Shown here: positions 40,790 through 57,843 of the stretch, piece after piece | Layout of the letters: each line of letters opens with the position of its first letter | Position numbering within the stretch: the first letter of the stretch is position 1 | NCBI RefSeq assembly: GCF_900460245.1 | Contig: NZ_UHIP01000001.1 | Location: 2,728,001 to 2,792,000, forward strand | Direction: 5' to 3' | DNA from: Vibrio fluvialis | Lineage (GTDB): Bacteria; Pseudomonadota; Gammaproteobacteria; Enterobacterales; Vibrionaceae | Length of the DNA: 64,000 nucleotides | Translations under genes and position numbers: made by a program | The notes under the pieces: generated by a model | Seen by the model: the letters and a program-made list of their open reading frames with translations, nothing else | The model's database searches: none | What the model was told of the DNA's origin: nothing

Positions 40790-42130
40790 ATGATTGCTCG
40801 TAGAAACCCATTCGAACAGCTACCAACTATTGCGCAAGATCCGAATAAGTTTGGTATTTTGTTCTCTGCCAAAGAATTCCGCACTCATCTGATTGAGTCG
40901 ATTCGTCAGGCAAGTAAGCGTATCTACATAGTGGCGCTCTATTTAGAGAATGATGATGCTGGTCGCGAAATTCTCACTGAGCTGTATGAAGCGAAGCAAC
41001 GTAATCCCGGCCTGGACATCAATATTTGTGTTGACTGGCACCGTGCCCAACGCGGCCTTATCGGCGCGGCTTCTTCCGAAGGCAATGCGGCGATGTACAA
41101 ATCTTTCAAAGATCAGTATGACCATTGCATTCCGGTTTATGGTATTCCCGTTCGTGGCAAAGAAGTCTTTGGTGTCCTACACCTAAAAGGCTTCATTATC
41201 GATGATCAAGTGATCTACAGCGGCGCCAGCCTTAACAACGTCTATTTGCATTACAAAGAACGTTACCGCTTTGACCGTTATCATACGATAGAAAACCAAG
41301 TGTTGGCCGACAGTATGGTCGCGTTCATTCAGCAGCAGATGCTGGCTCACCCGGCGGTCAACGATCTCGCATGTCACAGCAAGCCAACCACCAAAGAAAT
41401 TAAAACCGATATTCGCCAGTTCCGCGCGACGCTATCTCAAGCTGGGTACGATTTTGAATCGCAGCAGGTATCACCTGATCAAGTGGGCATTACGCCGTTG
41501 GTCGGTATCGGCAAACGCCGCAACCGCCTGAATCAATACATCGTTCAGCTGATTGCTCAGGCTAAAGATGAAATCTTCATCTGCACACCGTATTTCAATT
41601 TCCCGAAAGGCGTCGCCAAGGAAGTGCGTAAAGCTATTAAACGCGGTGTTAAAGTCCATATTGTGGTGGGTGATAAAACGGCGAATGACTTCTATATTCC
41701 ACCGACGCAAGAGTTTAAAACCATTGGTGGATTGCCGTATTTGTATGAACTTAACCTGCGTCGATTTGCGAAAATCAACGAAGCGAATATCGCCAGCCGC
41801 AAACTCTCTATCCATCTGTGGAAAGATGGGGATAACAGTTTCCACTTGAAAGGAATCTGGGTGGATAAACGGTATATGCTCATCACTGGCAACAACCTTA
41901 ATCCACGCGCCTGGAAGCTAGACTTAGAGAACGCAATTCTGATCACTGATGATTATCATCACCTGACTGAGCGTTTTGAACAGGAAGTACAAAACATTCT
42001 CCAGCACACTCAACTGGTTTGTACATACAAACAAATTGAAAAGCTTGAGAACTATCCAGAAACCGTTCAGCGCCTGATTCGTAAAATTACGCGGGTCAAA
42101 GCCGATCGAGTGCTCAAACAGATTCTCTGA
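40790..42130 (+). CDS. pssA: CDP-diacylglycerol--serine O-phosphatidyltransferase PssA
   Basis: PssA makes phosphatidylserine from CDP-diacylglycerol and serine, the step before Psd. It is the gammaproteobacterial phospholipase-D-like type, peripherally bound to membranes and ribosomes, not the integral CDP-alcohol type. Two HKD motifs are intact: H131/K133/D138 (HLKGFIIDDQVIYSGASLNN) and H352/K354/D359 (HLKGIWVDKRYMLITGNNLN). The 446-residue length is normal. A Rho-independent terminator follows. Confidence 0.96.
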   Translation: MIARRNPFEQLPTIAQDPNKFGILFSAKEFRTHLIESIRQASKRIYIVALYLENDDAGREILTELYEAKQRNPGLDINICVDWHRAQRGLIGAASSEGNAAMYKSFKDQYDHCIPVYGIPVRGKEVFGVLHLKGFIIDDQVIYSGASLNNVYLHYKERYRFDRYHTIENQVLADSMVAFIQQQMLAHPAVNDLACHSKPTTKEIKTDIRQFRATLSQAGYDFESQQVSPDQVGITPLVGIGKRRNRLNQYIVQLIAQAKDEIFICTPYFNFPKGVAKEVRKAIKRGVKVHIVVGDKTANDFYIPPTQEFKTIGGLPYLYELNLRRFAKINEANIASRKLSIHLWKDGDNSFHLKGIWVDKRYMLITGNNLNPRAWKLDLENAILITDDYHHLTERFEQEVQNILQHTQLVCTYKQIEKLENYPETVQRLIRKITRVKADRVLKQIL

Positions 42131-42150
42131 GTATCAAACACTCTGATAAG

Positions 42151-42175
42151 CCGATGCCCAGCATCGGTTTTTTTA
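42151..42175 (+). terminator. Rho-independent terminator of pssA
   Basis: The hairpin CCGATGC-CCA-GCATCGG is followed by TTTTTTTA, 20 nt after the stop. Confidence 0.92.
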
Positions 42176-42575
42176 TATCTCTGCTCTCTCCCTAACACCT
42201 CACAGAGAGATCACTACATTGCAGCCTAGGTAAATCTAATCAACGTAAACTCTCGTCACTGACAGGCTTTATTAACAAAGAAAAGTACCAGTGAGCCAGT
42301 TATAGCCAATAGGTCGGTATTGAGGAGGGAGAACTCTTTATTAGTGTCGGAATGAATAAGACCTTACCACTGCAGAGTCAGGGTAGCGAAGTCTATCTTT
42401 ACCAAACAGAGGCGCGATGACAACAAAGCCGAAGGGGTAAGAGCCTGAGATAGGTAACAATCCGTTAGCCGTTAGGAATAACACTTAAGAGCGACAAAGC
42501 GCTGGGGCGAGAGAAAGAGGAGAGCGAAGCGCTCAGTGAGGCTGGTGAGTGTAGAGGTTTACCACTCCCAGATAA
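42176..42575. other. Gene-free region between pssA and the rRNA operons
   Basis: These 400 bases hold no convincing open frame, promoter or RNA fold that I can name. The right half is G+A-rich and contains short repeats of AGCGCT/AAGCGCTC (around 42498-42532). Such sequence is common downstream of vibrio rRNA operons. It lies beyond the rRNA terminator, so it may be little transcribed. Confidence 0.5.
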
Positions 42576-42603
42576 CAAAAAACCCCAGCATTGCTGCTGA
42601 GGT
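42576..42603 (-). terminator. Terminator of the distal rRNA operon
   Basis: On the minus strand the stem CCTCAGCA-GCAA-TGCTGGGG is followed by TTTTTTG, just after tRNA-Asp. Confidence 0.9.
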
Positions 42604-42613
42604 CTTAAATAAG

Positions 42614-42690
42614 TGGCGGAGCGGACGGGACTCGAACCCGCGACCCCCGGCGTGACAGGCCGGTATTCTAACCAACTGAACTACCGCTCC
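42614..42690 (-). tRNA. tRNA-Asp (GTC)
   Basis: 77 nt with encoded CCA. The acceptor starts GGAGCGG and the anticodon loop is CTGTCAC. It lies 30 nt after 5S as the last gene of the distal rRNA operon, as in several gammaproteobacterial rrn operons. Confidence 0.96.
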
Positions 42691-42720
42691 GCACTGGTTA
42701 GACTCAAGAGTCTAAATTTA

Positions 42721-42840
42721 AAGCCTGGCGATGTTCTACTCTCACATGGGGAGACCCCACACTACCATCGACGCTGTTTCGTTTCACTTCTGAGTTCGGA
42801 ATGGGATCAGGTGGGTCCAAAACGCTATGGTCGCCAAGCA
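42721..42840 (-). rRNA. rrf: 5S ribosomal RNA (distal operon)
   Basis: 120 nt, starting TGCTTGGCGACC and ending CGCCAGGCTT. It contains the CCGAACTCAGAAGTGAAACG core. It is identical to the other copy at 48218-48337. Confidence 0.97.
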
Positions 42841-42931
42841 AATTCTTAAAATTCGGAAAGCTGTTTTTCGTTCTCTCAACACATTCTTATGCGCTTAGCT
42901 TTGAGTCCACTACAAAACCCCTTGGGTGTTG

Positions 42932-45820
<2,889 letters not shown>

Positions 45821-46112
45821 ATACAACCCGAAGGAGTTTCGGGTTGTTGTTAAACAACCTAGGTGTCACACATTTATTTTTCATGAGTGTGTGACTGATT
45901 TTGCCGGACTCAATTTGAAGACTTACTGAAACAGTAAGCTTCGATACCAAGCACACTTGAATGTGTTTGTTGGTGTATTCCGTTAAGGAATACATTGAGA
46001 ACTTTACAAACAATCTTTTAAAAGATTGTTTTGTCAGCTTTCCAAATTGTTAAAGAGCAGATTTTCTACTGAAAACCATGTTTAAGAACACTTAAGCAAA
46101 TGTGCTTAAAGA
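45821..46112 (-). other. tRNA-Ala to 23S spacer with boxA and hairpins
   Basis: This transcribed spacer has a boxA antiterminator (TGCTCTTTAACA, 46048-46059) and the 23S processing stem. It also has a 20-nt perfect palindrome ACAATCTTTTAAAAGATTGT at 46010-46029 and other short hairpins. In the other operon the same position carries a different palindrome. Confidence 0.75.
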
Positions 46113-46188
46113 TGGTGGAGCTAAGCAGGATCGAACTGCTGACCTCCTGCGTGCAAGGCAGGCGCTCTCCCAGCTGAGCTATAGCCCC
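46113..46188 (-). tRNA. tRNA-Ala (TGC)
   Basis: 76 nt with encoded CCA. The acceptor starts GGGGCTA and the anticodon loop is CTTGCAC. It is the second spacer tRNA of the distal operon. Confidence 0.97.
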
Positions 46189-46230
46189 ATCAGGTGTTGA
46201 TACTGTGTGCCAATCCTCTGGGAGGAAGAT

Positions 46231-46307
46231 TGGTGGGTCTGAGTGGACTCGAACCACCGACCTCTCGCTTATCAGGCGAACGCTCTAACCACCTGAGCTA
46301 CAGACCC
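46231..46307 (-). tRNA. tRNA-Ile (GAT)
   Basis: 77 nt with encoded CCA. The acceptor starts GGGTCTG and the anticodon loop is CTGATAA. It is the first spacer tRNA of the distal operon. Confidence 0.97.
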
Positions 46308-46372
46308 AGTATCGTCTCTAAAACGTATAAACCATCAATCTGTGTGAACACTCATCGCAATAATCATTCGTA

Positions 46373-47926
<1,554 letters not shown>

Positions 47927-48076
47927 AGTTTTGGCTCAATGAATACTGATAACATTACTATGTAATGTTGAATTGACTGTGCTCGATACCGAAGTATCAA
48001 ATTGGTCACTCAGTTCATTGATAAATCTTTTGCGATTATCATCAACGAGTGCCCACACAGATTGATAGGTTTATAT

Positions 48077-48087
48077 TGTTAAAGAGC
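48077..48087 (-). promoter_or_regulatory. boxA antiterminator of the distal rRNA leader
   Basis: GCTCTTTAACA on the minus strand, about 40 nt after the promoter -10 and ahead of the 16S processing stem. It is the standard Nus-factor site of rRNA leaders. Confidence 0.8.
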
Positions 48088-48124
48088 TTTGCTTTCAGTG
48101 CGTTAGCACGTAGGCAGGACGCGT

Positions 48125-48152
48125 ATATTACGCTTCACACCGTGAAAGTCAA
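48125..48152 (-). promoter_or_regulatory. Internal promoter of the distal rRNA operon
   Basis: On the minus strand -35 TTGACT (48147-48152) and -10 TAATAT (48125-48130) are 16 nt apart. It lies between the upstream 5S and the downstream 16S, so the second operon is independently transcribed from a single visible promoter. Confidence 0.8.
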
Positions 48153-48155
48153 CAT

Positions 48156-48217
48156 AAAACTCTAAGTTTTTTAGAGCCCTATGGTGACTTGCTTAAAGTT
48201 TAAGCAAGTGCAAATTA
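48156..48217 (-). terminator. Hairpins ending the proximal rRNA operon
   Basis: Right after the 5S gene the minus strand has a perfect stem ACTTGCTTAAA / TTTAAGCAAGT. A second hairpin CTCTAA-N9-TTAGAG is followed by TTTTATG. Together they look like the terminator of the proximal operon, upstream of the next promoter. Confidence 0.6.
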
Positions 48218-48337
48218 AAGCCTGGCGATGTTCTACTCTCACATGGGGAGACCCCACACTACCATCGACGCTGTTTCGTTTCACTTCTGAGTTCGGAATG
48301 GGATCAGGTGGGTCCAAAACGCTATGGTCGCCAAGCA
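48218..48337 (-). rRNA. rrf: 5S ribosomal RNA (proximal operon)
   Basis: 120 nt, identical to the copy at 42721-42840, including flanking spacer sequence to 23S. No tRNA follows it, unlike the distal operon. Confidence 0.97.
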
Positions 48338-48428
48338 AATTCTTAAAATTCGGAAAGCTGTTTTTCGTTCTCTCAACACATTCTTATGCGCTTAGCTTTG
48401 AGTCCACTACAAAACCCCTTGGGTGTTG

Positions 48429-51317
<2,889 letters not shown>

Positions 51318-51618
51318 ATACAACCCGAAGGAGTTTCGGGTTGTTGTTAAACAACCTAGGTGTCACACATTTATTTTTCATGAGTGTGTGACTGATTTTG
51401 CCGGACTCAATTTGAAGACTTACTGAATCAGTAAGCTTCGATACCAAGCACACTTGAATGTGTTTGTTGGTGTATTCCATTCAGGAATACATTGAGAACT
51501 TTACAAACAACAATAAATTGTTGTTTTGTCAGCTTTCCAAATTGTTAAAGAGCAAGATTCACTTTCTGTATCAGAAAGAAACCATTTTTAAAGATTCTAA
51601 AGGTAAAACCTTTAAAGA
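51318..51618 (-). other. tRNA-Glu to 23S spacer with boxA and hairpins
   Basis: The boxA is at 51543-51554. A perfect stem ACAACAAT-AA-ATTGTTGT at 51507-51524 replaces the 20-nt palindrome of the other operon. The flanking hairpins differ only in the loop (GAATC versus GAAAC) or in both arms. Confidence 0.75.
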
Positions 51619-51694
51619 TGGTATCCCGTAGGGGAGTCGAACCCCTGTTACCGCCGTGAAAGGGCGGTGTCCTAGGCCTCTAGACGAACGGGAC
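51619..51694 (-). tRNA. tRNA-Glu (TTC)
   Basis: 76 nt with encoded CCA. The acceptor starts GTCCCGT and the anticodon loop is CTTTCAC. It is the only spacer tRNA of the proximal operon. Confidence 0.97.
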
Positions 51695-51794
51695 ACAGCA
51701 GTGTATCTCCGCACTAAAGGGCAGAGGTACGAATCTCTTCACTTTATTAAACACTATCAATCTGTGTGAACACTCATCGCAATAATCATTCGTA

Positions 51795-53348
<1,554 letters not shown>

Positions 53349-53498
53349 AGTTTTGGCTCAATGAATACTGATAACATTACTATGTAATGTTGAATTGACT
53401 GTGCTCGATACCGAAGTATCAAATTGGTCACTCAGTTCATTGATAAATCTTTTGCGATTATCATCAACGAGTGCCCACACAGATTGATAGGTTTATAT

Positions 53499-53510
53499 TG
53501 TTAAAGAGCA
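53499..53510 (-). promoter_or_regulatory. boxA antiterminator of the proximal rRNA leader
   Basis: TGCTCTTTAACA on the minus strand, downstream of P2 and ahead of the 16S processing stem. Confidence 0.85.
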
Positions 53511-53546
53511 TTGCTTTTCGAAGCTTTCTTCTCGAAGCGGAGGTGC

Positions 53547-53574
53547 ATTCTAGCGAGATAACTGAGAGTGTCAA
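53547..53574 (-). promoter_or_regulatory. rRNA promoter P2 (proximal operon)
   Basis: On the minus strand a perfect -35 TTGACA (53569-53574) and -10 TAGAAT (53547-53552) are 16 nt apart. It lies about 115 nt downstream of P1, the classical tandem arrangement. Confidence 0.85.
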
Positions 53575-53662
53575 ACACTTTTTTCAATTTTCTTTTTCAG
53601 AAGCTTTCACCTCGATGACAACCGCTGAAGCCTTGTGGCGTCTGCCGTGTCAGTGAGGCGGC

Positions 53663-53690
53663 ATTATAGGGAGGAATTAAAACAGCGCAA
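53663..53690 (-). promoter_or_regulatory. rRNA promoter P1 with UP-like element (proximal operon)
   Basis: On the minus strand -35 TTGCGC (53685-53690) and a perfect -10 TATAAT (53663-53668) are 16 nt apart. The GC-rich discriminator GCCGCC follows. A run of A/T-rich sequence directly upstream (53694-53720) resembles an UP element bound by the alpha subunits. This set suits growth-rate and ppGpp control. Confidence 0.85.
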
Positions 53691-53751
53691 GTGCTTTTTT
53701 AAAAAAACTTTAAAAAAAAGACCGTTCGATGAATAAACCAGCAAAAAGACG

Positions 53752-53779
53752 AAAAAGAGGGCATTTTTGCCCTCTTTTT
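53752..53779 (-). terminator. Terminator after fre
   Basis: The hairpin AAAAGAGGGCA-TTTT-TGCCCTCTTTT has A and T tracts on both sides. It ends the ubiD-fdx-fre operon and insulates it from the rRNA promoters. Confidence 0.88.
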
Positions 53780-53801
53780 CTTATTTAACGCCATTTAGAT
53801 A

Positions 53802-54515
53802 CTAGATAAAGGCATACGCGTCCGCGAACATTCGTTCGCTACGTGCTTGTTTGTTTTGCGTAAACTGTTCACGTGCGGCACCTGCCATTTCAAAACGGCC
53901 AGCAATATAAATGTCAAACTCTGCCAGTGAATCGAAATCCTGCTCTATCGCCTGAAGTACGTTACCCACTTTACCCGTCCACTGAGGTGCTGGGTTTTCG
54001 ACAACAGGAATAAAGTGAACATTCTCATTCTGAGCAGCAATCGCTTCTAACTCGGCTTTTGCATACAGTTGACTCTCATCGCGCCCACCCCAGTAGAGAT
54101 AAAGAGCGTTAGGCATCTGTTGAGCGACACAATGATCCAGAATAGAACGCACGTAACTAAAGCCTGTACCGCCGGCAATCAGCAGCAACGGACGGTCACT
54201 GTCTTCTTTTACCCACGCATCGCCATGCGGCGCATCGATAATAATGTCGGATCCCTGTTCCAGCGCATGGCGCATGGCTTGCACGACTTCCAACGCATAA
54301 GCGTTATGTTCGGCGGCGCCGATATGCAGCTCCAGCTCACCTTCATGACGACATGGGCTGCTGGCAATGGAAAACGGACGTTTGTCTTTCTCGCCCATTA
54401 CGACCATCAGATACTGACCTGCGTGGAATGCGACCGGTTGTTCCGGATGCAGCAGAATCTGAAACGTATTGCTGGCTAATGGCTGAATAGACTTTACTTT
54501 ACATTTAATGGTCAT
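53802..54515 (-). CDS. fre: NAD(P)H-flavin reductase Fre
   Basis: Fre reduces free FMN, FAD or riboflavin with NAD(P)H. Over 237 residues it shows the ferredoxin-NADP reductase fold. The flavin-binding [20 protein letters not shown] (about 29-48) is followed by [14 protein letters not shown]. The nucleotide-binding [16 protein letters not shown] spans about 110-125, and the C-terminal IAGRFEMA and ADAYAFI end the protein. It lies 15 nt after the ferredoxin gene and downstream of ubiD. Reduced FMN from Fre could feed prenyl-FMN formation for UbiD. The family also includes LuxG. Confidence 0.95.
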   Translation of the reverse strand: MTIKCKVKSIQPLASNTFQILLHPEQPVAFHAGQYLMVVMGEKDKRPFSIASSPCRHEGELELHIGAAEHNAYALEVVQAMRHALEQGSDIIIDAPHGDAWVKEDSDRPLLLIAGGTGFSYVRSILDHCVAQQMPNALYLYWGGRDESQLYAKAELEAIAAQNENVHFIPVVENPAPQWTGKVGNVLQAIEQDFDSLAEFDIYIAGRFEMAGAAREQFTQNKQARSERMFADAYAFI

Positions 54516-54530
54516 GAGCTTCCTTCTTAC

Positions 54531-54800
54531 TTACTCTTCAAAAGTAAGTACTAAATGACTTTCTGCGAAGGCTTGGCAGGGAAATATCCATCCTTGAGCT
54601 TGCTCTTTCTCTGTAAGCATAGGTTCAAGATGGTAACTGACCTCACCTTCGACTTTGCGGCATAGGCAGGCGGCACAAGCACCGACCTGGCAACGGTGTG
54701 GAAATGAAATATGCTGGTTGAGCGCAGCGTCCAACACCGTTTGCCCTTCTTCTACCTCAAACTGAATATTGCTCGGAAGCAAACGGACAGTGTGGGTCAT
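54531..54800 (-). CDS. Plant-type 2Fe-2S ferredoxin
   Basis: This small 89-residue electron carrier has the cluster motif C-x4-C-x2-C in [18 protein letters not shown] (about residues 35-50) and a fourth Cys about 30 residues later (GWIFPCQAF). The start overlaps the ubiD stop by 4 nt (ATGA), and fre follows by 15 nt, so the three genes are one operon. The pairing of a ferredoxin with an FNR-like reductase suggests electron transfer between them. In E. coli fre follows ubiD directly, so the ferredoxin is an added piece. The acceptor is unknown. Confidence 0.92.
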   Translation of the reverse strand: MTHTVRLLPSNIQFEVEEGQTVLDAALNQHISFPHRCQVGACAACLCRKVEGEVSYHLEPMLTEKEQAQGWIFPCQAFAESHLVLTFEE

Positions 54801-56650
54801 AGAATACTTAACTCATCCCAAATCGCATCGATTTTCGCGACCAGTTTAGGATCTTTCTTAATCGGCGTGCCCCACTCGCGTTGGACCTCACCTTCAAACT
54901 TATTGGTGGCATCCATGACGAGCTTAGATACTCGGCCGCCTTGTGCATGCATACGCACAGTATCACGGGCAGGATCCATTCGGGTAGTAATGGCCCAGAT
55001 AATGTCATGCCAGTCGCGGATATTGACATCGTCGTCACACAGCACCACAAACTTCACATCAGCGTATGGCGCTAAAAATGCCAATACTGCCTCCATCACT
55101 GGCTGAGACTGGCCCGCTTGCTTCTTCTCCATTTTGACCAGCGCGAAGCAATTATTCGCTGAAGGCGGTAAGTACAGATCGCATACCAAGGGGTTCTGCG
55201 ATTTGAATGCCTCGATATCGGCTTCTGCAACGACTACCTGATCAGTGCTGTCCTCTGGTTCAGACATCGCCAGCTCAGTCGCCCACTTGGTGGTCGCATC
55301 CATGCCCATCTTCGAACCTAGCCCTACCACGGGTGAAGCAAAGTCCAGCGAATCAATCGGCGTGTGCTCTATCATCAAGGTATCGCGTACCGGATCCATA
55401 TGCTCAGTCATGGCTGCAATCACACAGCCCCAGTCTCGGGCATTCACCGATTCATCACAGACAATGACATATTTGGTGTACATAAACTGACGCAGGAAAG
55501 ACCAAACACCCATCATGACGCGCTTCGCATGCCCCGGATACTGTTTTTTCATCGTCACCACCGCCATGCGGTAAGAGCATCCCTCCGGTGGCAGATAGAA
55601 ATCAGTAATTTCGGGAAACTGCTTTTGCAGAATCGGCACAAACACTTCGTTGAGTGCCACACCCAGTACCGCAGGTTCATCAGGTGGACGTCCGGTATAG
55701 GTACTGTGATAGATCGGTTGATTGCGCATAGTAACATGCGTCACCGTGAACACATGGTGGCGTTCGACTTCATTATAGTAGCCAGTGTGATCGCCATACG
55801 GGCCTTCATCAGCGTACTCGTTAGGGTCGATATATCCTTCCAAGACGATTTCCGCGCTGGCAGGCACTTCCAGATCATTACTGATGGACTTCACTACTTC
55901 GGTTTTGCTGCCACGCAGTAAACCGGCAAATGCGTATTCCGACAAGGTGTCCGGTACCGGAGTGACCGCCCCCAGAATGGTGGCCGGGTCAGCACCAAAT
56001 GCAACAGAGACCGGGAAAGGTTCGCCCGGATGGGTTTCCATCCAGTCACGAAAATCTAATGCGCCACCACGATGAGCAAGCCAGCGCATGATAATTTTAT
56101 TTTTGCTGATTTTTTGCTGACGGTAGATGCCTAAGTTCTGGCGCTTCTTATTGGGACCACGCGTGATGGTCAATCCCCAGGTTAACAGTGGCGCAACGTC
56201 ATCCGGCCAGCAGCTCATCACAGGTACTTTATCGAGATCAACATCCTCGCCCTGCCAAACAATATCTTGGCACGGGGCGCGGCGTAATCTTTTGGCCGGC
56301 ATATTGAGAACCTGTTTGAATACAGGCAGTTTGTCGATTGCATCTTTAAAACCGCGCGGTGGCTCGGGCTCTTTCAGGTAAGCCAATAATTTGCCGACCT
56401 CACGCAATTCCTGAACCTGATCTCGCCCCATCCCCATGGCGACACGCTCTGGCGTACCAAACAGATTGGTGAGCACGGGAATGTCAGAACCAATCGGGTT
56501 TTCAAATAACAGAGCCGGGCCACCAGCACGTAAGGTGCGATCGCTGATCTCCGTCATTTCATAGTGAGGGTCAATTGGGTGCGTAATGCGTTTCAACTGG
56601 CCATGTTTGTCCAGATGATCGAGAAATTCACGTAAATCCTTAAAACTCAT
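54797..56650 (-). CDS. ubiD: 4-hydroxy-3-polyprenylbenzoate decarboxylase UbiD, extended C-terminus
   Basis: UbiD is a prenylated-FMN-dependent decarboxylase of ubiquinone synthesis, working with the UbiX-made cofactor. The 617 residues exceed E. coli UbiD (~497). Core motifs are [19 protein letters not shown] and the catalytic-loop [20 protein letters not shown] at 282-301. The extra length comes from a duplicated C-terminal segment. Copy 1 (about 347-456: [37 protein letters not shown]) and copy 2 (about 489-594: [37 protein letters not shown]) align throughout. It is first in ubiD-fdx-fre. Confidence 0.94.
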   Translation of the reverse strand: MSFKDLREFLDHLDKHGQLKRITHPIDPHYEMTEISDRTLRAGGPALLFENPIGSDIPVLTNLFGTPERVAMGMGRDQVQELREVGKLLAYLKEPEPPRGFKDAIDKLPVFKQVLNMPAKRLRRAPCQDIVWQGEDVDLDKVPVMSCWPDDVAPLLTWGLTITRGPNKKRQNLGIYRQQKISKNKIIMRWLAHRGGALDFRDWMETHPGEPFPVSVAFGADPATILGAVTPVPDTLSEYAFAGLLRGSKTEVVKSISNDLEVPASAEIVLEGYIDPNEYADEGPYGDHTGYYNEVERHHVFTVTHVTMRNQPIYHSTYTGRPPDEPAVLGVALNEVFVPILQKQFPEITDFYLPPEGCSYRMAVVTMKKQYPGHAKRVMMGVWSFLRQFMYTKYVIVCDESVNARDWGCVIAAMTEHMDPVRDTLMIEHTPIDSLDFASPVVGLGSKMGMDATTKWATELAMSEPEDSTDQVVVAEADIEAFKSQNPLVCDLYLPPSANNCFALVKMEKKQAGQSQPVMEAVLAFLAPYADVKFVVLCDDDVNIRDWHDIIWAITTRMDPARDTVRMHAQGGRVSKLVMDATNKFEGEVQREWGTPIKKDPKLVAKIDAIWDELSIL

Positions 56651-56689
56651 AGGTCTTCTGATGATTGGTTAATCTGCGCGCAGTATAAC

Positions 56690-56718
56690 AAAAAGAAGGA
56701 CTCTCGGTCCCTCTTTTG
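56690..56718 (-). terminator. Terminator after the 329-residue secreted protein gene
   Basis: On the minus strand AAAAGAGGGAC-CGAGA-GTCCTTCTTTT forms a hairpin with one mismatch and ends in a T-run, 34 nt past the stop and ahead of ubiD. Confidence 0.75.
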
Positions 56719-56751
56719 CTGTTTTTGCTGTTTTTGTGGCGTACCAATACG

Positions 56752-57741
56752 TTATTGCGCCAGTACCTGCAAAATGGCGTGACTCTTCACCTGACGATTA
56801 CTGGCCAGAATCTCCTTCAGCCATGATTGGTATCCCTGATCGGCCAGTGCCTGCGCGACAATCGGCGCTTCCTCAGAATTGCCCAATCGCTCGACCAGAA
56901 ATGTTTTCACTTCTTCCGACATCGGTTTAGAACGGGCCAGCTCTTTGAGGGCCTGATTTTTCAGACGTGGATTATCCACGGCCACCATCATCTGTTGCAG
57001 CGCGAATTCATCTCCTTGCTTGGCGAGCCGGTCTAGCTCCTGCTCGACATGAAAGTCAGCGCGCATCAACCACAGTAACTTATATACCTGCGGATCTTCA
57101 CTGACCTGGGCCATGCGCACCATGACGGAAGAAGAAGGTAGCCAACTGGTCACAGAAGCCTGAGTGAGTTGGTCCGTCAACGCCTTCACCGCCTCCGCCG
57201 ACAAACTGTCAAACTCACGAATTAACAGCGCTTCACGAGCCTGAACCTGATGCTCATTGCCTGACAGCCATTGACGCAGATTAAGCTCATAACGTTCCGC
57301 TTTGAGAACAAAGTCCAGCACACTCTGATCCTGATTCCATTGTTTAATCAGTCGATTGGCGATACCGAGATAATCAAAGGCAGGAACAGAAAACTCGTAG
57401 CCTTCCCCTTTTTCCATCACTTGATAAACGGGCGCGATTTGACGCTGCGCATCAACAAAATTGACCATTCTCGGAGACAACACCAAACGGCTTTGATCCA
57501 AATGTTGTAATAGCAGGTAGCGCACCGCTTCCTGCTGCGGCAGTGCTAAGCGCTGCAACGCAAAACGGAGTGCATCGATATCATCTTTCACCGCCAGTTC
57601 CATCAGTTCTGCCACTTTTTGCTGCAGTTGATGGTCCTGTAACAGTTGCTGGCGTTCCTGTGGAGCCATTTCCACCGCCGAAGCGGGTGTCATCCAGAGT
57701 GAAAGAGATAGGAGAAGTGTAAACAACATTCCTTGTTGCAT
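56752..57741 (-). CDS. Predicted secreted all-helical (HEAT-like) protein of unknown function
   Basis: The 329-residue protein starts with a signal peptide (MQQGMLFTLLLSLSLW..ASA) cleaved near residue 22. The mature part is rich in Leu, Gln and Glu in amphipathic ~30-35-residue helical pairs (for example DEFALQQMMVAVDNPRLKNQ, and VKTFLVERLGNSEEAPIVAQ). This suggests HEAT-like repeats, especially after residue 200. There is no catalytic motif or membrane anchor. It lies 102 nt downstream of rho, with rho's terminator in between, and ahead of ubiD. I do not recognise a named function. Confidence 0.6.
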   Translation of the reverse strand: MQQGMLFTLLLSLSLWMTPASAVEMAPQERQQLLQDHQLQQKVAELMELAVKDDIDALRFALQRLALPQQEAVRYLLLQHLDQSRLVLSPRMVNFVDAQRQIAPVYQVMEKGEGYEFSVPAFDYLGIANRLIKQWNQDQSVLDFVLKAERYELNLRQWLSGNEHQVQAREALLIREFDSLSAEAVKALTDQLTQASVTSWLPSSSVMVRMAQVSEDPQVYKLLWLMRADFHVEQELDRLAKQGDEFALQQMMVAVDNPRLKNQALKELARSKPMSEEVKTFLVERLGNSEEAPIVAQALADQGYQSWLKEILASNRQVKSHAILQVLAQ

Positions 57742-57799
57742 ATTAACCTCCTGTTAACATTCTTAGCCATTGTGGGCGGTTCATGGCGAGAATGCAAAC

Positions 57800-57829
57800 A
57801 AAAACACCACCCAGAGGGTGGTGTTTTTT
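57800..57829. terminator. Terminator of rho
   Basis: The hairpin AACACCACC-CAGA-GGGTGGTGTT has A and T tracts on both sides, 14 nt after the rho stop. Confidence 0.88.
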
Positions 57830-57843
57830 AATTCGCAGAAATC

